Assembly: GCA_030247855.1 (NCBI GenBank) | Contig: JAPDRN010000091.1 | Location: 62,001-126,000, forward strand | From: Knufia peltigerae | Taxonomy: Eukaryota; Ascomycota; Eurotiomycetes; Chaetothyriales; Trichomeriaceae | Length of the DNA: 64,000 nt | Direction: 5' to 3' | Position numbers and translations under genes: made by a program | Notes under the pieces: model-generated | The model's input: the letters and a program-made list of their open reading frames with translations, nothing else | What the model was told of the DNA's origin: nothing | Databases searched by the model: none | Shown here: positions 1-9,399 of the stretch, piece after piece | Position numbering within the stretch: the stretch's first letter is position 1 | Layout: each line of letters starts with the position of its first letter

Positions 1-44
1 ACCGGAATCGCGTCGTTCTGGAGCCTGTAAGGCGTCTGGTGCAC

Positions 45-1524
45 TTATGTGGCCGGAATCCGGTTAATTTGATGCCTAGGTGTACTCAAGCCCTGGCCAT
101 TAAAGCATTTTGTAAGCATCTGAGCCGCCGAAGCCCGTAGATCGGGGTCTTCCTGTGCCATTGGCCTCAGGAATTCATATCGAGCGGCCGCAGCTCGAAC
201 GCATTTCAAAACATCTTCGTAACTGGCTAACTTTGGGTGAAGACTTCCCCCCTGAGCCAAAATAACAATCACGACAAACAGGGACCAGACGTCCACTTTA
301 GGAGACTGCTGGCGCGTTCCGTACATCATTTCGGGCGCCATGTAAAGGGGACTGCCACAGTATGTCTTTGCAAGGTGTTGCTGACTGGCAAGGCCAAAAT
401 CAGCTAATTGGAAAAGGTAGTTGTCGTCACCGGATGGGGTGTAGAGAATGTTTTCGAGCTTAACGTCCCGATGGATCCAGCCTCGGAAGGCCAGATAATC
501 TAGCGCCATGAGCATTTCATGCCAGAGTCGATTGATAACGTCATCATCAGAACGTATGCTCGGAGTTCTCTTGACTAGATCGCAGAGGTTTCCTGGTTTC
601 AAGCTCATATAGATGTTCACGATTCCGGTGTTCCAACCCGACGAACCAAGGTATTCGACGATATTTTTCTGTACGCAAAGTGAGAATGTAATACTATAGC
701 CAACAAATGAACGAACGTACGTGGGAAACGCTGGAAAGAATTTTGACTTCACGTCGCAATAGAACCTCATCGTTCGATACCGCAAGCCCAACTCGGGGGG
801 GCAATTCGATATGCTTGACCGCGATGAAGCATCCCGAATCGCAGTCCACGGCTTTCCATACTTGACCAAACGCGCCTCTTCCGAGTTCTTTAACATCGAT
901 CGTTCGCTTGACGGCCCCAATGATAGGCGTGTGAAGCCGAGTGTTATACCAAGTAGGAAGGTCGGTGGGCGCATCATCGACCGTTCGAGCCCAGCGAGGA
1001 TTCTGTCCCCGGAGGTCTACCATCTGGGATTTTTTTTCCACTTCTTGAAATACGTCTTTCTTCTTGAACCCTCTGATGTCGAAGACAAATTGATCCACAT
1101 TCGCGCCGCCAGCGCTGATTGTGTAAGTTGTGTCCGGCACCAAGACGATCTGGCGAAAATTCCCGTCCACTCTAAAGCCTAAAGGCTCGATCTTGGTGCT
1201 GTGAAGTCGAGACCGGTCCAGGAACATGATTTGACGGGATTCTGGGTGGATCTCAAAAGAAAAGTGGATTTGGGAAATGTTCGGCCCAGTCATTATTAGG
1301 TCAGCATTCTTTCCCACTTCCACTATCACCAGCGCACGAGGCCTCGCCGAGACATGGTAGCCGATCTCGAGGCCGTACGCATCTTCCTCGCCCGGGTTGT
1401 CTGCTTGACAGAGAGATACAAATGGCTCGTTGTCCGGGTGAAGAAGCATCTGTTGGGCCCTAGGAGAATGCTCGTTTGGGACAAGGTGAAAAATCGTCTG
1501 AGGATGGGGAGTCTCGCGAGGCAT
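45..1524 (-). CDS. FHA-domain serine/threonine protein kinase (Rad53/Cds1/Mek1-like)
   Basis: Two exons, 1524..721 and 668..45, joined across a 52-bp intron (669-720; donor GTACGT) in phase 0, giving 475 aa. The splice restores the kinase stretch SSVSH/KNIVEYLGS. An FHA-like fold lies near residues 40-130 (VGKNADLIM, SQIHFSFEI). The kinase domain starts with the glycine loop LGRGAFGQVW and an IAVKH lysine. It continues with HRDVKLENIL, DFGLA and GSPLYMAPEM, so the catalytic residues are present. FHA plus kinase is the architecture of checkpoint and meiotic effector kinases, which bind phosphothreonine partners in the nucleus. The C-lobe is short and subdomain IX (DVWSLFVVIVILAQGG) is unusual, so the exact orthologue is uncertain. 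ATG at 1524 is the first in its exon. An upstream exon starting at 1730 and spliced near 1646/1579 would be in frame and cannot be excluded. Confidence 0.82.
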
Positions 1525-2098
1525 AGCATCACGTTTCAACAAGCGAGGCGAGATAGTGACTGGCGCACAGGGAGGCACCTCAATCGATAGGGTTTTGTGA
1601 TAAGGCAAGAGGGAGGCGACTTAGGACTGAGAAGGGGAAAGCGTACATACATATTCTGGGCACACCAGCCTCCGCCCGGCGAGATCAGTCTGAGACTTGT
1701 CGCAGCATTCTGGCCTGCCTTGGAATCCATCAGACGATGGCGGTTCTCCCACAGTTCATCTCGACTTCTCCTGTTAGTCGGAATGATTAGACGGCGAACA
1801 CACAGGTCTTGCCGAGCCTTGGCGCGCGTGTGTATTGAGGCATGTTCCAGACCGCGACCAGGAGAACCTTGACTGGACAGTTGGCAACTAATACAGGTGA
1901 GAGGGCATGCAGCCCCCTAGCTGTTGCGCAACGCGCCAAAGGATCAACCTGATATCACGTGGTGCTGCGCCCTTTCACTGCAAGGGGGAGCCACTTGAAG
2001 CGCCTACATAGGTAACACATTGGGACCCCAAAATACATCTCGGCTGCACATCAAGTTCAACCGTACTGATTCTCCCATTCCATACCTCAACTGCCACG
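1525..2098. promoter_or_regulatory. Divergent intergenic region, FHA kinase / orphan basic protein
   Basis: About 570 bp separates two diverging genes, so it should contain both promoters. If the kinase has an upstream first exon, part of this stretch (down from 1730) is coding. No specific operator was recognised. Confidence 0.4.
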
Positions 2099-3844
2099 AT
2101 GTTTCATACGGTTCACGACATCAATCCGGCTCGTCTGAACTCGATCATGCCAATTCTCCAGCAGATGGCGGACGATCCGGCATTCCTTGAATACCGAGAG
2201 CGTCGCTTCGAACAAGATGACCCTCCGTGGCCTTATTCATCACGCAGCACGACGAGAGAATCAACACCTGGACCATTTGACCAACCTCGGGGCCAAACCA
2301 ATCTCGCCGAGCTTCTTGGACTGCCGCTGAGCAGTCTCGAGATTGACATAATCCGGAGAAGATTTCGTCTTGGTGGATATGACGCAGTCGATCGATACAA
2401 CGATGAAGTGCGTCTAGAGCAGGAGCGGATCTGTAAAGCATCGAGAAGACGGGATGAAAATTACACTCCGCTCTATCGTGGACCTGACCTGGTCGGGACT
2501 CGGGGACTACAGAGGTTACACATAATGATCCGACACAGTATCAAGAAAAGATGGCAACAGCTTGGAGTCTGGGACCCCGAATGGGAAGTCCCAACCAGCA
2601 AACTAGGAGAGTTTGGAGAAAGTCGTGGGCCTGTACATTGGCCGTGGTGTAATTCACGAGACAAGGTCTCGCTCGAAAGCCGTGCGGTTCGACGATATCT
2701 TCAGAAAAAGGCTGCCCGTGATGAGAACGAGACTCTCATGCCGCAGCCCGTACAAGCCGATGGCATAGCTGAGGTCCCGGAGGTAGACGATCATGAGTCT
2801 CCGATTACAAGCCGACCTTGGTTCCTATGGGCACTGGAGGTTACAGAGGAAGAGGTGAGACTAAGGCGCAATCCAGAGAGACTGGGGACTTATGTACCAG
2901 CACGGGCGAATGTGACGGCTCGATGGAAAGAGAAAGGATACTGGAAAGACAGCTGGAGTAACAATTTGCCCCAATACTTTGACTGGAGAGACTCGCCAGG
3001 ATGGAAATGGAGACATGAATCTCCCTCACCAGAACCTCCGGATCCGAATGACATGGACTTCACCCCGTCCGAGGTCGACGCCTTGGAAGCAATACCTCCT
3101 CCTACACCGTCACCGCCAGTAGTGAAGCCCGAGTTTGATCCACCTCCACCCCCGGGCGCTCACCCTATGGCATTTCTCTTCTGGAAATGCAGGAACGCAC
3201 CCTCTCCCGAGTCTACACCACAGAAATTTATGTCTCCTACAGACGATGGTGGTGACCACGAAGCTAGCAGACCAGAAACTGTGGCGGAACTCACAAGTGG
3301 AAAGTCGGCCGCACAGCGGCTGTTGGTGGAGGACAACGTCGACGTGGCCCCTTGCGCAGAACAGAGCCGATCATCCTCGACCCGAGCAACATCATCACGC
3401 AAGCAGCAGCGTCCGCCACCGACTACACGTCATCACCCGACACGTTCCAATGGCCGCACAGCTCGTTCGGCGGCTGCTCCGGTCGTCGAAATTCCATCTC
3501 CACCACCTGCCCCGAAAACTAGGCAAGCTCGGAGTGCCGCTGGAGGTCCAGCCTCGTCTTCCCAGCTCTCTAAGCCAACCCCAAACCGTCGCAGCTCTCG
3601 GATAGCGGAGAGAAAACAGCGAGCGGAAGTTGTTAGGGACCCACCTAACGAAGCCTTGAAAGCTATGAACAAAGACGATGTGACAGCGAAGCGACAGATG
3701 AAGCAGCATGTCAAGGGGACCCCAACCAGAACGACGACAAGAAGAGAGACGGAACGCACCAAGGGAAAGCATCCACCGAAAGCATCGTCAAAACCGCAAG
3801 GCGTTGCAAAACGGAAGGCCTGTTCAAGGCGGTTGAATGCTTGA
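2099..3844 (+). CDS. Orphan basic, proline-rich protein, 581 aa
   Basis: One uninterrupted frame from an ATG in a CCACG-ATG context. I do not recognise a domain. The N-terminal half (to about residue 300) is charged and rich in Trp and Arg, including a repeated style of WKEKGYWKDSW and WRDSPGWKW. Next comes a proline-rich linker (PPPTPSPPVV, FDPPPPPGAHP, about residues 335-355). The tail from about residue 400 is Ser/Arg/Lys-rich and looks disordered (RRSSRIAERKQ, KGKHPPKASSKPQ). A basic disordered tail suggests a nuclear or nucleic-acid-associated protein, but that is inference. The gene diverges from the FHA kinase and converges with the Dgk1 gene. Confidence 0.65.
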   Translation: MFHTVHDINPARLNSIMPILQQMADDPAFLEYRERRFEQDDPPWPYSSRSTTRESTPGPFDQPRGQTNLAELLGLPLSSLEIDIIRRRFRLGGYDAVDRYNDEVRLEQERICKASRRRDENYTPLYRGPDLVGTRGLQRLHIMIRHSIKKRWQQLGVWDPEWEVPTSKLGEFGESRGPVHWPWCNSRDKVSLESRAVRRYLQKKAARDENETLMPQPVQADGIAEVPEVDDHESPITSRPWFLWALEVTEEEVRLRRNPERLGTYVPARANVTARWKEKGYWKDSWSNNLPQYFDWRDSPGWKWRHESPSPEPPDPNDMDFTPSEVDALEAIPPPTPSPPVVKPEFDPPPPPGAHPMAFLFWKCRNAPSPESTPQKFMSPTDDGGDHEASRPETVAELTSGKSAAQRLLVEDNVDVAPCAEQSRSSSTRATSSRKQQRPPPTTRHHPTRSNGRTARSAAAPVVEIPSPPPAPKTRQARSAAGGPASSSQLSKPTPNRRSSRIAERKQRAEVVRDPPNEALKAMNKDDVTAKRQMKQHVKGTPTRTTTRRETERTKGKHPPKASSKPQGVAKRKACSRRLNA

Positions 3845-4223
3845 AAGAGAAAACAATATGTCCAGCGTTGTTCTTTTGGGTGGCGGCACATGGGACTGGT
3901 GGAAGCCTCCGACACTCGATCTGTCCCAGTGGACCGGGTACGCCTACCAGAATTTATGATGACATCTGATGATGACCTGCTCTAGTTTGGTGTTGGCAAG
4001 GCTGAGGAATCAGGGGAACAGGTGCATCGCGCGGCAGGGGTTATCACGGCGTGTCTGACGCAAAGCAGAGGGGAAATTCGAGTCTTGCTGTTGGAAAGCC
4101 GATATTAACATTCTTGGTATCTACCAACACCTAGCATGAGATATGCAATGACATGACGCTTTAGAGTAACACGAAAGAAAAAATTATGAGGGCGGAGTAG
4201 GGAATATGGGTCGTTCAAATAAA
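3845..4223. other. Convergent 3' intergenic region
   Basis: About 380 bp between the ends of the orphan gene (+) and the Dgk1 gene (-). It presumably carries the 3' untranslated regions and polyadenylation sites of both. No gene seen. Confidence 0.4.
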
Positions 4224-5429
4224 TCAGCCGAAGACTTTCAGGAACGCCCATAAACCGGCACTGCTCAACAACGGTATCGTCAAGTTGTCGTCCCAGCCCC
4301 ATATATCCACCAATTCTGAGAGACTAGCAATGATACCGGTGCATACGCTCATGACTGCCAGAGCAGCATTGCCAACAATGACACCCTGGTTTGGTTGCCA
4401 CCCAAGGTATTCCTTTACTCCGCCTGGAATGGATAGTCGATCCTTGAACATAAACCCGTCGACGGGGTCGTTAGGGAAAGGACCCGTGCGTGGTGCTAGG
4501 TATCCCCAGAAGAAAACGGCGACAATGGCGCCAGTGAAAAAAGCGGCCATGGAGCCAGCCAGAGATTTTCCCCGTCGCAGACGGATCGTATAGCGGCCAT
4601 ACAGGCGCCCTATGGTGCTTGCAGCGGTATCGCACCACGACAACAATAAAATCGACACCACTCCGATGTCTTTCGGTGAGAACTTCAAAGCGACATATGC
4701 TCCAACAAGATACCAAATGACGCCGTTGTAGCCGTCAACCTCGGTCTCACGCATCAAAGCACCCAAAACTCTTATATAGAATCTGTTGAAGCGGTCGGAA
4801 TGATGTCTCAATACATCCGTTGGTGCAATGATCGCCAGTGCTCCAAGCAACCAGGGCGTGATCGAGGTGGTTTGAATGCCGGTGACATAAAACCTTAGCG
4901 TGAAAAAGCCTATGGAGACATGTAGGAGTTTTCTGGGTATTTCGTGCTTGTGTATAAGGTTTCGGTAATGTCGGTGTAGCGGGATCAAACCCAACGGCGA
5001 TGGTGATCTGGAAAACTCTCGCCAGGATTTCTTGACCCGATCATATGGCGATAGGTGGCCGTTCGGCTGTGGTAATGGAGTCGATCCGTTGATTAAAGGC
5101 TCCGACTTTTTGACCGGTGTTTTCGTAGTAAGGCCGCTCATGCGCCGCTTTTTGGAGCCGGTACTTGCAGCCCCGTTCATATGGACTGCGGCTGACAAAA
5201 TAGGGCTTCTCGACCTCGTCCTCGCACGTTTCTCGACGCTGGAATCCGAACCCGAGCCATCCTTTTCTTCGTTGATGGGTTCCGGTTGAGGGGATCTCTG
5301 TCGCTGGGCTTTGGCAGCAGATCGTGTGACCGGCGCGAAATAGGAGTCTTGCCGGTCGGAGGCCTCGGATGGAGTTGGGGAGGGTGAAATGACCCTAGGA
5401 GTCGCTGGAATGGGATGCTGAGAAGACAT
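4224..5429 (-). CDS. DGK1: CTP-dependent diacylglycerol kinase, Dgk1 family
   Basis: A single exon of 401 aa. The first 140 residues are hydrophilic and Ser/Pro/Arg-rich, as in yeast Dgk1. The rest is a multi-span membrane domain of the phosphatidate cytidylyltransferase-like family. Recognisable parts are KHEIPRKLLHVSIGFFTL, APTDVLRHHSDRFNRFY, LGALMRETEVDGYNGV and LLLSWCDTAASTIGRLYGR. The basic stretch RLRRGKSLAGSMAAF also belongs to the conserved catalytic core. Known members phosphorylate diacylglycerol to phosphatidate using CTP in the nuclear/ER membrane, opposing the lipin Pah1 and controlling the balance between phospholipid and triacylglycerol synthesis. The gene diverges from the SPB4-like helicase with under 600 bp between start codons. 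Length and domain order fit the family well. Confidence 0.9.
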   Translation of the reverse strand: MSSQHPIPATPRVISPSPTPSEASDRQDSYFAPVTRSAAKAQRQRSPQPEPINEEKDGSGSDSSVEKRARTRSRSPILSAAVHMNGAASTGSKKRRMSGLTTKTPVKKSEPLINGSTPLPQPNGHLSPYDRVKKSWREFSRSPSPLGLIPLHRHYRNLIHKHEIPRKLLHVSIGFFTLRFYVTGIQTTSITPWLLGALAIIAPTDVLRHHSDRFNRFYIRVLGALMRETEVDGYNGVIWYLVGAYVALKFSPKDIGVVSILLLSWCDTAASTIGRLYGRYTIRLRRGKSLAGSMAAFFTGAIVAVFFWGYLAPRTGPFPNDPVDGFMFKDRLSIPGGVKEYLGWQPNQGVIVGNAALAVMSVCTGIIASLSELVDIWGWDDNLTIPLLSSAGLWAFLKVFG

Positions 5430-6004
5430 CGAGAGGCTTCAAGGCCGACCGAGCCCAAAAAAAGGATCGAGGGGTGCAATAAGTGGGCGGATTCGTGGAG
5501 AGAAAAGTTCACCACCGCGTGGTGGTAAGGAGAGCGCAGGCTCTGTCGAGAAAATTATTGAAGCGACATCGTGAAAGACGGTCGCATGTATTCTTGCCCT
5601 AGTAACCTTGACTCGGCTCAAGAGAAGAACGACCTGGATTTAGGAATGGATTATGACGCGTGAAGACAGCGCAGGCGGCAGGTGTGGGAGCGGAAGAAGA
5701 TATGTCACTTGTGCCTTGGATAAAGAAGTTGACATGATGGCACATGCAAGGGTCATTCATTTGCTCGCACCGACTCTTTCGCTTATCGCTGCCGGCATCG
5801 GATTAAAGTGGCTCCGTAGGGCTATCCAATTGTGGAAAGAAGATGCTGCTGCTTTTTCCCGATCGTAAATCGTATCCATCATATGCCTGCATTTGAAGGC
5901 CGATGTTTAGCCGACAACTTTTTTGGCTGCGCCCGCATCTTGAAGACTTTCATACAAAGCGAGACGTAAATTTGCACCTCGTTGCATCTTCCAGAAAAGA
6001 ACAT
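5430..6004. promoter_or_regulatory. Divergent intergenic region, DGK1 / SPB4
   Basis: About 575 bp shared by two diverging genes. An open frame at 5738-5868 could encode a 43-aa peptide with one hydrophobic segment (LLAPTLSLIAAGIGL). It could be a small upstream frame of the helicase transcript or chance. Confidence 0.35.
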
Positions 6005-7903
6005 ATGGCCCCTGACAGAGGGCAAAAGTCCTCGAAGTCCCGAGCGTGGGACTCGCTCGAACCCGCAATTTCGCCATGGGTCCTTGATGCGCTCTCGTCC
6101 ATGAACTTTTCCCGCATGACGCCCGTACAGGCTTCGACAATTCCACTCTTCATGGGCCACAAAGATGTGGTGGTTGAAGCAGTCACTGGCAGTGGAAAGA
6201 CGTTGGCATTCATTATACCGGTTGTCGAGAAATTGCTGAGGCTAGAGGAGCCCATCAAGAAACATCATGTCGGAGCGATCATCATCTCGCCTACAAGGGA
6301 ATTGGCATCACAGATATACAACGTCCTATTGTCTTTGTTGGACTTTCACTCTCCTTCGGCGGCCACACGCAGAGCTTTGAACACATCAGAGGACTCGGCA
6401 GTGGATAGTGCACCAGAAATAGTACCTGCGTCAACATTAAGAATCGTCCCGCAGTTGCTCCTGGGCGGTGCCACTACTCCGGCGCAAGATCTGAGTACGT
6501 TCCTGAAAACATCGCCAAACGTATTGGTATCGACCCCAGGCCGACTCCTGGAGATTCTCTCTTCACCTTACGTCCATTGTCCACAATCCTCTTTCGAGGT
6601 GCTGGTATTGGACGAGGCTGATCGACTACTCGATCTCGGCTTCAAAGATGATCTGACCAAGATTTTGAATCTGCTTCCCAAACAACGACGGACAGGTCTA
6701 TTCAGTGCCAGCGTGAGCGAAGCTGTTGACCAAATTATACGCGTCGGATTGCGGAACCCAGTCAAAATTGCCGTCAAAGTCAAAGGCACAAATGGAGTCG
6801 AAGACAAGCGCACTCCTGCAAGTCTGCGAATGACATACGCCGTGACACCGGCTTCACACAAGTTCCCGGCGCTGGTTGCTTTACTGAGGGGCTTGGACAC
6901 ATTACCACTACGCACTATAGTGTATCTCTCTACCTGTGCTGCCGTGGACTACTTCCAAGCTCTACTGCCAGCTATACTCCCATCCGAAACGATACTAGTC
7001 CCTCTGCACGGCAAGCATCCTGCCAACGTCCGCCAGAAAAATTTCATTCAATTCACGAACTCAGCGTCTCCAGCAATCTTGCTAACCACAGATGTTGCCG
7101 CAAGAGGACTTGATATTCCATCAGTGGATCTGGTTGTACAAGTTGATCCCCCTTCAGATCCGAAAGCCTTCCTCCATCGCTGTGGGCGAGCAGGGCGAGC
7201 TGGCAGAAAGGGTCTGAGTGTTGTGTTCCTCCTACCAGGGCGTGAGGAAGACTACGTGTCGTTTCTGAACGTGCGCCAAACCCCAATTGAACTACTCACA
7301 GAACCAAATATCTATGTCACTCAAGACGAGTGCCGCGCAATCGAAGAAAAGTTTCGAAAGGTTGTGCTGAAGGACAGAGGTTTGCACGAAAAGGCACAGA
7401 AGGGGTTTGTCAGTTGGGTTCGAAGTTACTCCAAACATCAGGCATCTTCGATATTTCGGATCAGCGATATCGACTGGACAGACCACGCGTCTGCTTGGGG
7501 TTTGCTGAAGATGCCAAAGATGCCGGAACTCAAGAATTGGGATCGAAGTGCGTACCGACCACCTGCCGTGGACTGGGACGCGTACGCATACAAGGACAAA
7601 CAGAGGGAGAAGCAGCGGAAGCAGGCTCTCCAGGAAGCTCCGAAGGAGGACGTGTCTGACAAGAAGAGAGAAAATGACAAGAAGCGCGGCAGCACCGTGG
7701 CATGGTCGGACAAGATCGAGCGCAAGGCCACCAAGGAAGTCAAACGGTCAAAGAAGGCCGCTCGACGAGAACATGACAGAATCGCCAAAATGACAGACGC
7801 GGAGAAGGAACAAGAAGCCAAAACGGCGAGGATGGTGGAGGAGATTCGACAGAAACAATTACGTGCCAAAGACAAAGACGATACGTTTGAAGGCTTTGAT
7901 TGA
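6005..7903 (+). CDS. SPB4: ATP-dependent DEAD-box RNA helicase, Spb4/DDX55 type
   Basis: A single exon of 632 aa. I chose ATG 6005 because the conserved domain begins just after it; an in-frame earlier start at 5903 would add 34 unconserved residues. Helicase motifs appear in order: Q-motif region (MTPVQASTIPLF), AVTGSGKT (I), SPTRELA (Ia), STPGRLLE (Ib), VLDEADRLLDLGF (II), LFSAS (III, SAS where SAT is usual), TDVAARGLDIPSVD (V) and HRCGRAGRAGRKG (VI). The C-terminus is a Lys/Arg/Glu-rich coiled-coil tail ending in DDTFEGFD, which is typical of Spb4. Spb4 acts in the nucleolus on pre-60S particles, remodelling 25S/28S rRNA during large-subunit assembly. A Nop15-like gene elsewhere in the window belongs to the same pathway. 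Confidence 0.92.
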   Translation: MAPDRGQKSSKSRAWDSLEPAISPWVLDALSSMNFSRMTPVQASTIPLFMGHKDVVVEAVTGSGKTLAFIIPVVEKLLRLEEPIKKHHVGAIIISPTRELASQIYNVLLSLLDFHSPSAATRRALNTSEDSAVDSAPEIVPASTLRIVPQLLLGGATTPAQDLSTFLKTSPNVLVSTPGRLLEILSSPYVHCPQSSFEVLVLDEADRLLDLGFKDDLTKILNLLPKQRRTGLFSASVSEAVDQIIRVGLRNPVKIAVKVKGTNGVEDKRTPASLRMTYAVTPASHKFPALVALLRGLDTLPLRTIVYLSTCAAVDYFQALLPAILPSETILVPLHGKHPANVRQKNFIQFTNSASPAILLTTDVAARGLDIPSVDLVVQVDPPSDPKAFLHRCGRAGRAGRKGLSVVFLLPGREEDYVSFLNVRQTPIELLTEPNIYVTQDECRAIEEKFRKVVLKDRGLHEKAQKGFVSWVRSYSKHQASSIFRISDIDWTDHASAWGLLKMPKMPELKNWDRSAYRPPAVDWDAYAYKDKQREKQRKQALQEAPKEDVSDKKRENDKKRGSTVAWSDKIERKATKEVKRSKKAARREHDRIAKMTDAEKEQEAKTARMVEEIRQKQLRAKDKDDTFEGFD

Positions 7904-9399
7904 GTCTAAGAGGGCTTGGAAGAGTTCAGTTTTAGTATGTGGCGTCAGTCCCCGTCCGTTCGATCAAGTCGGTCAGAATGACTACGTTTGTAAAAACTGC
8001 TCATCCGAGGTTGTGGTTCGACAAAACAATCTCCAATCTTGTCCAGCCAGACGAACCCGGCGAATTCGATACGGACTTGTGCCGTGCATCCACCACACAC
8101 ACACAACCGTCTCCAGACGATGCACGGCCGGAGAGATTCTCAGTGCTGGACTGCGCTTCCCAAGGTCACCTTCGACGGCAGCTTGTTGTGTACTGTTTTC
8201 GAAGCCGCACCGGTGTCGATACACGTCTTGTTCTTGTTCGGGCCGCCTGAACCTGACATCCCAGGTACATCGCCAGGCCTCGAGATGCCTTCTCCTTTGT
8301 TGAGATCACGACAGTCTCGACGGAGACGAGTGAAAGGGGAGACACCATCAGAATCCTGTTCTTCTCTCGTCCTATGTCTGCCGTATCGACACGTGGACGA
8401 GTCAATACTGCCTGCCTAGGTACAAATTGAAACCTGCAGTTGATATATAAAAATATACTGGTACTTGGTAGGTCGAAACGGAGCAGAAAACATTCAAAAA
8501 GTCTTTTGTCAAAGATCTTTACAACGAATTTGCATTCTGTAGTCTCTCTGTCTTCTCGCTGCTAAAAGGCACGATGCAAAACGCCCAGTAGAACTTGTTG
8601 CACCTCACATCCCCCGCACGCGACGACGAGCAGTAATACCACGAGGACATAGTACGTAGCATCACCATGATCATCACCACCTCCGCCATGCTCTTCCCAC
8701 CCAGTTTCATTCATTATCATTCGTGCCTCCGTCATCCCCGCGTCCCACCATCAAACCGTCCTCACTGTAAATTCATTACAACGTCTGCATTGTCTTCGAT
8801 CGCACGACCAGTCCGTCGGCCCCCTAATCAACCAGATGGAGTGAAAGTAGCTTCAAGATATGCCATTTCCCCAGATAGTGCATGTGTCCAGAGAGAAAAT
8901 CGCTCGGTTGTGTAAAAGCCCATGCCCGCTATCCCAGATGATTTCACTCCAGAAAAGTAAGTGACGGGATGGAGTCAGCGCAACGATGTCCCCAAGATCT
9001 CTTGCTAACAGTTCTGGTGGGCGTGGAATTTGAAAACTATCAAGTCTCGATCGTCTTGTCGAGCAAAAGACTTGAACACCGTGTCAACCCAGTCAAGTTC
9101 ATATCGGTATTCTGTTGCACCGAATCCGGAGGCCTCGGGTGTGCTCAGTCGTGTAATGACTTCGTGGGGGGTTTTTGTAATCATCACAACATGAAAGAAT
9201 GGCTCCCACTGAGACTCGCCTGTCTATAGGGTGCAGTTCTCGGACCTGCCGTTGTTGGCAGTCGTTCTCTGTACCGATCTGATCTCGGGGACTCTGGATG
9301 GCAATTTAACAAGCTGCATTATCAGACAAGACCACCACGAAGAGTGTTTTTTGGGGAATAGTGAGCGCCGTCTCATGGGGGCTATTCTTGGATCTGATC
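7904..9399. other. Convergent gene-free stretch between SPB4 and CK2 beta
   Basis: About 1.5 kb with only short overlapping frames and no recognisable protein. It has a short CA repeat near 8093-8106 and a degenerate CCTAGGTA element near 8415. It probably holds the 3' ends of both converging transcripts. Confidence 0.4.

Noticed and set aside
5653..5868. Possible small membrane protein upstream of SPB4
   Set aside because: One hydrophobic segment only; too short and too close to the helicase start to separate from a chance upstream frame.
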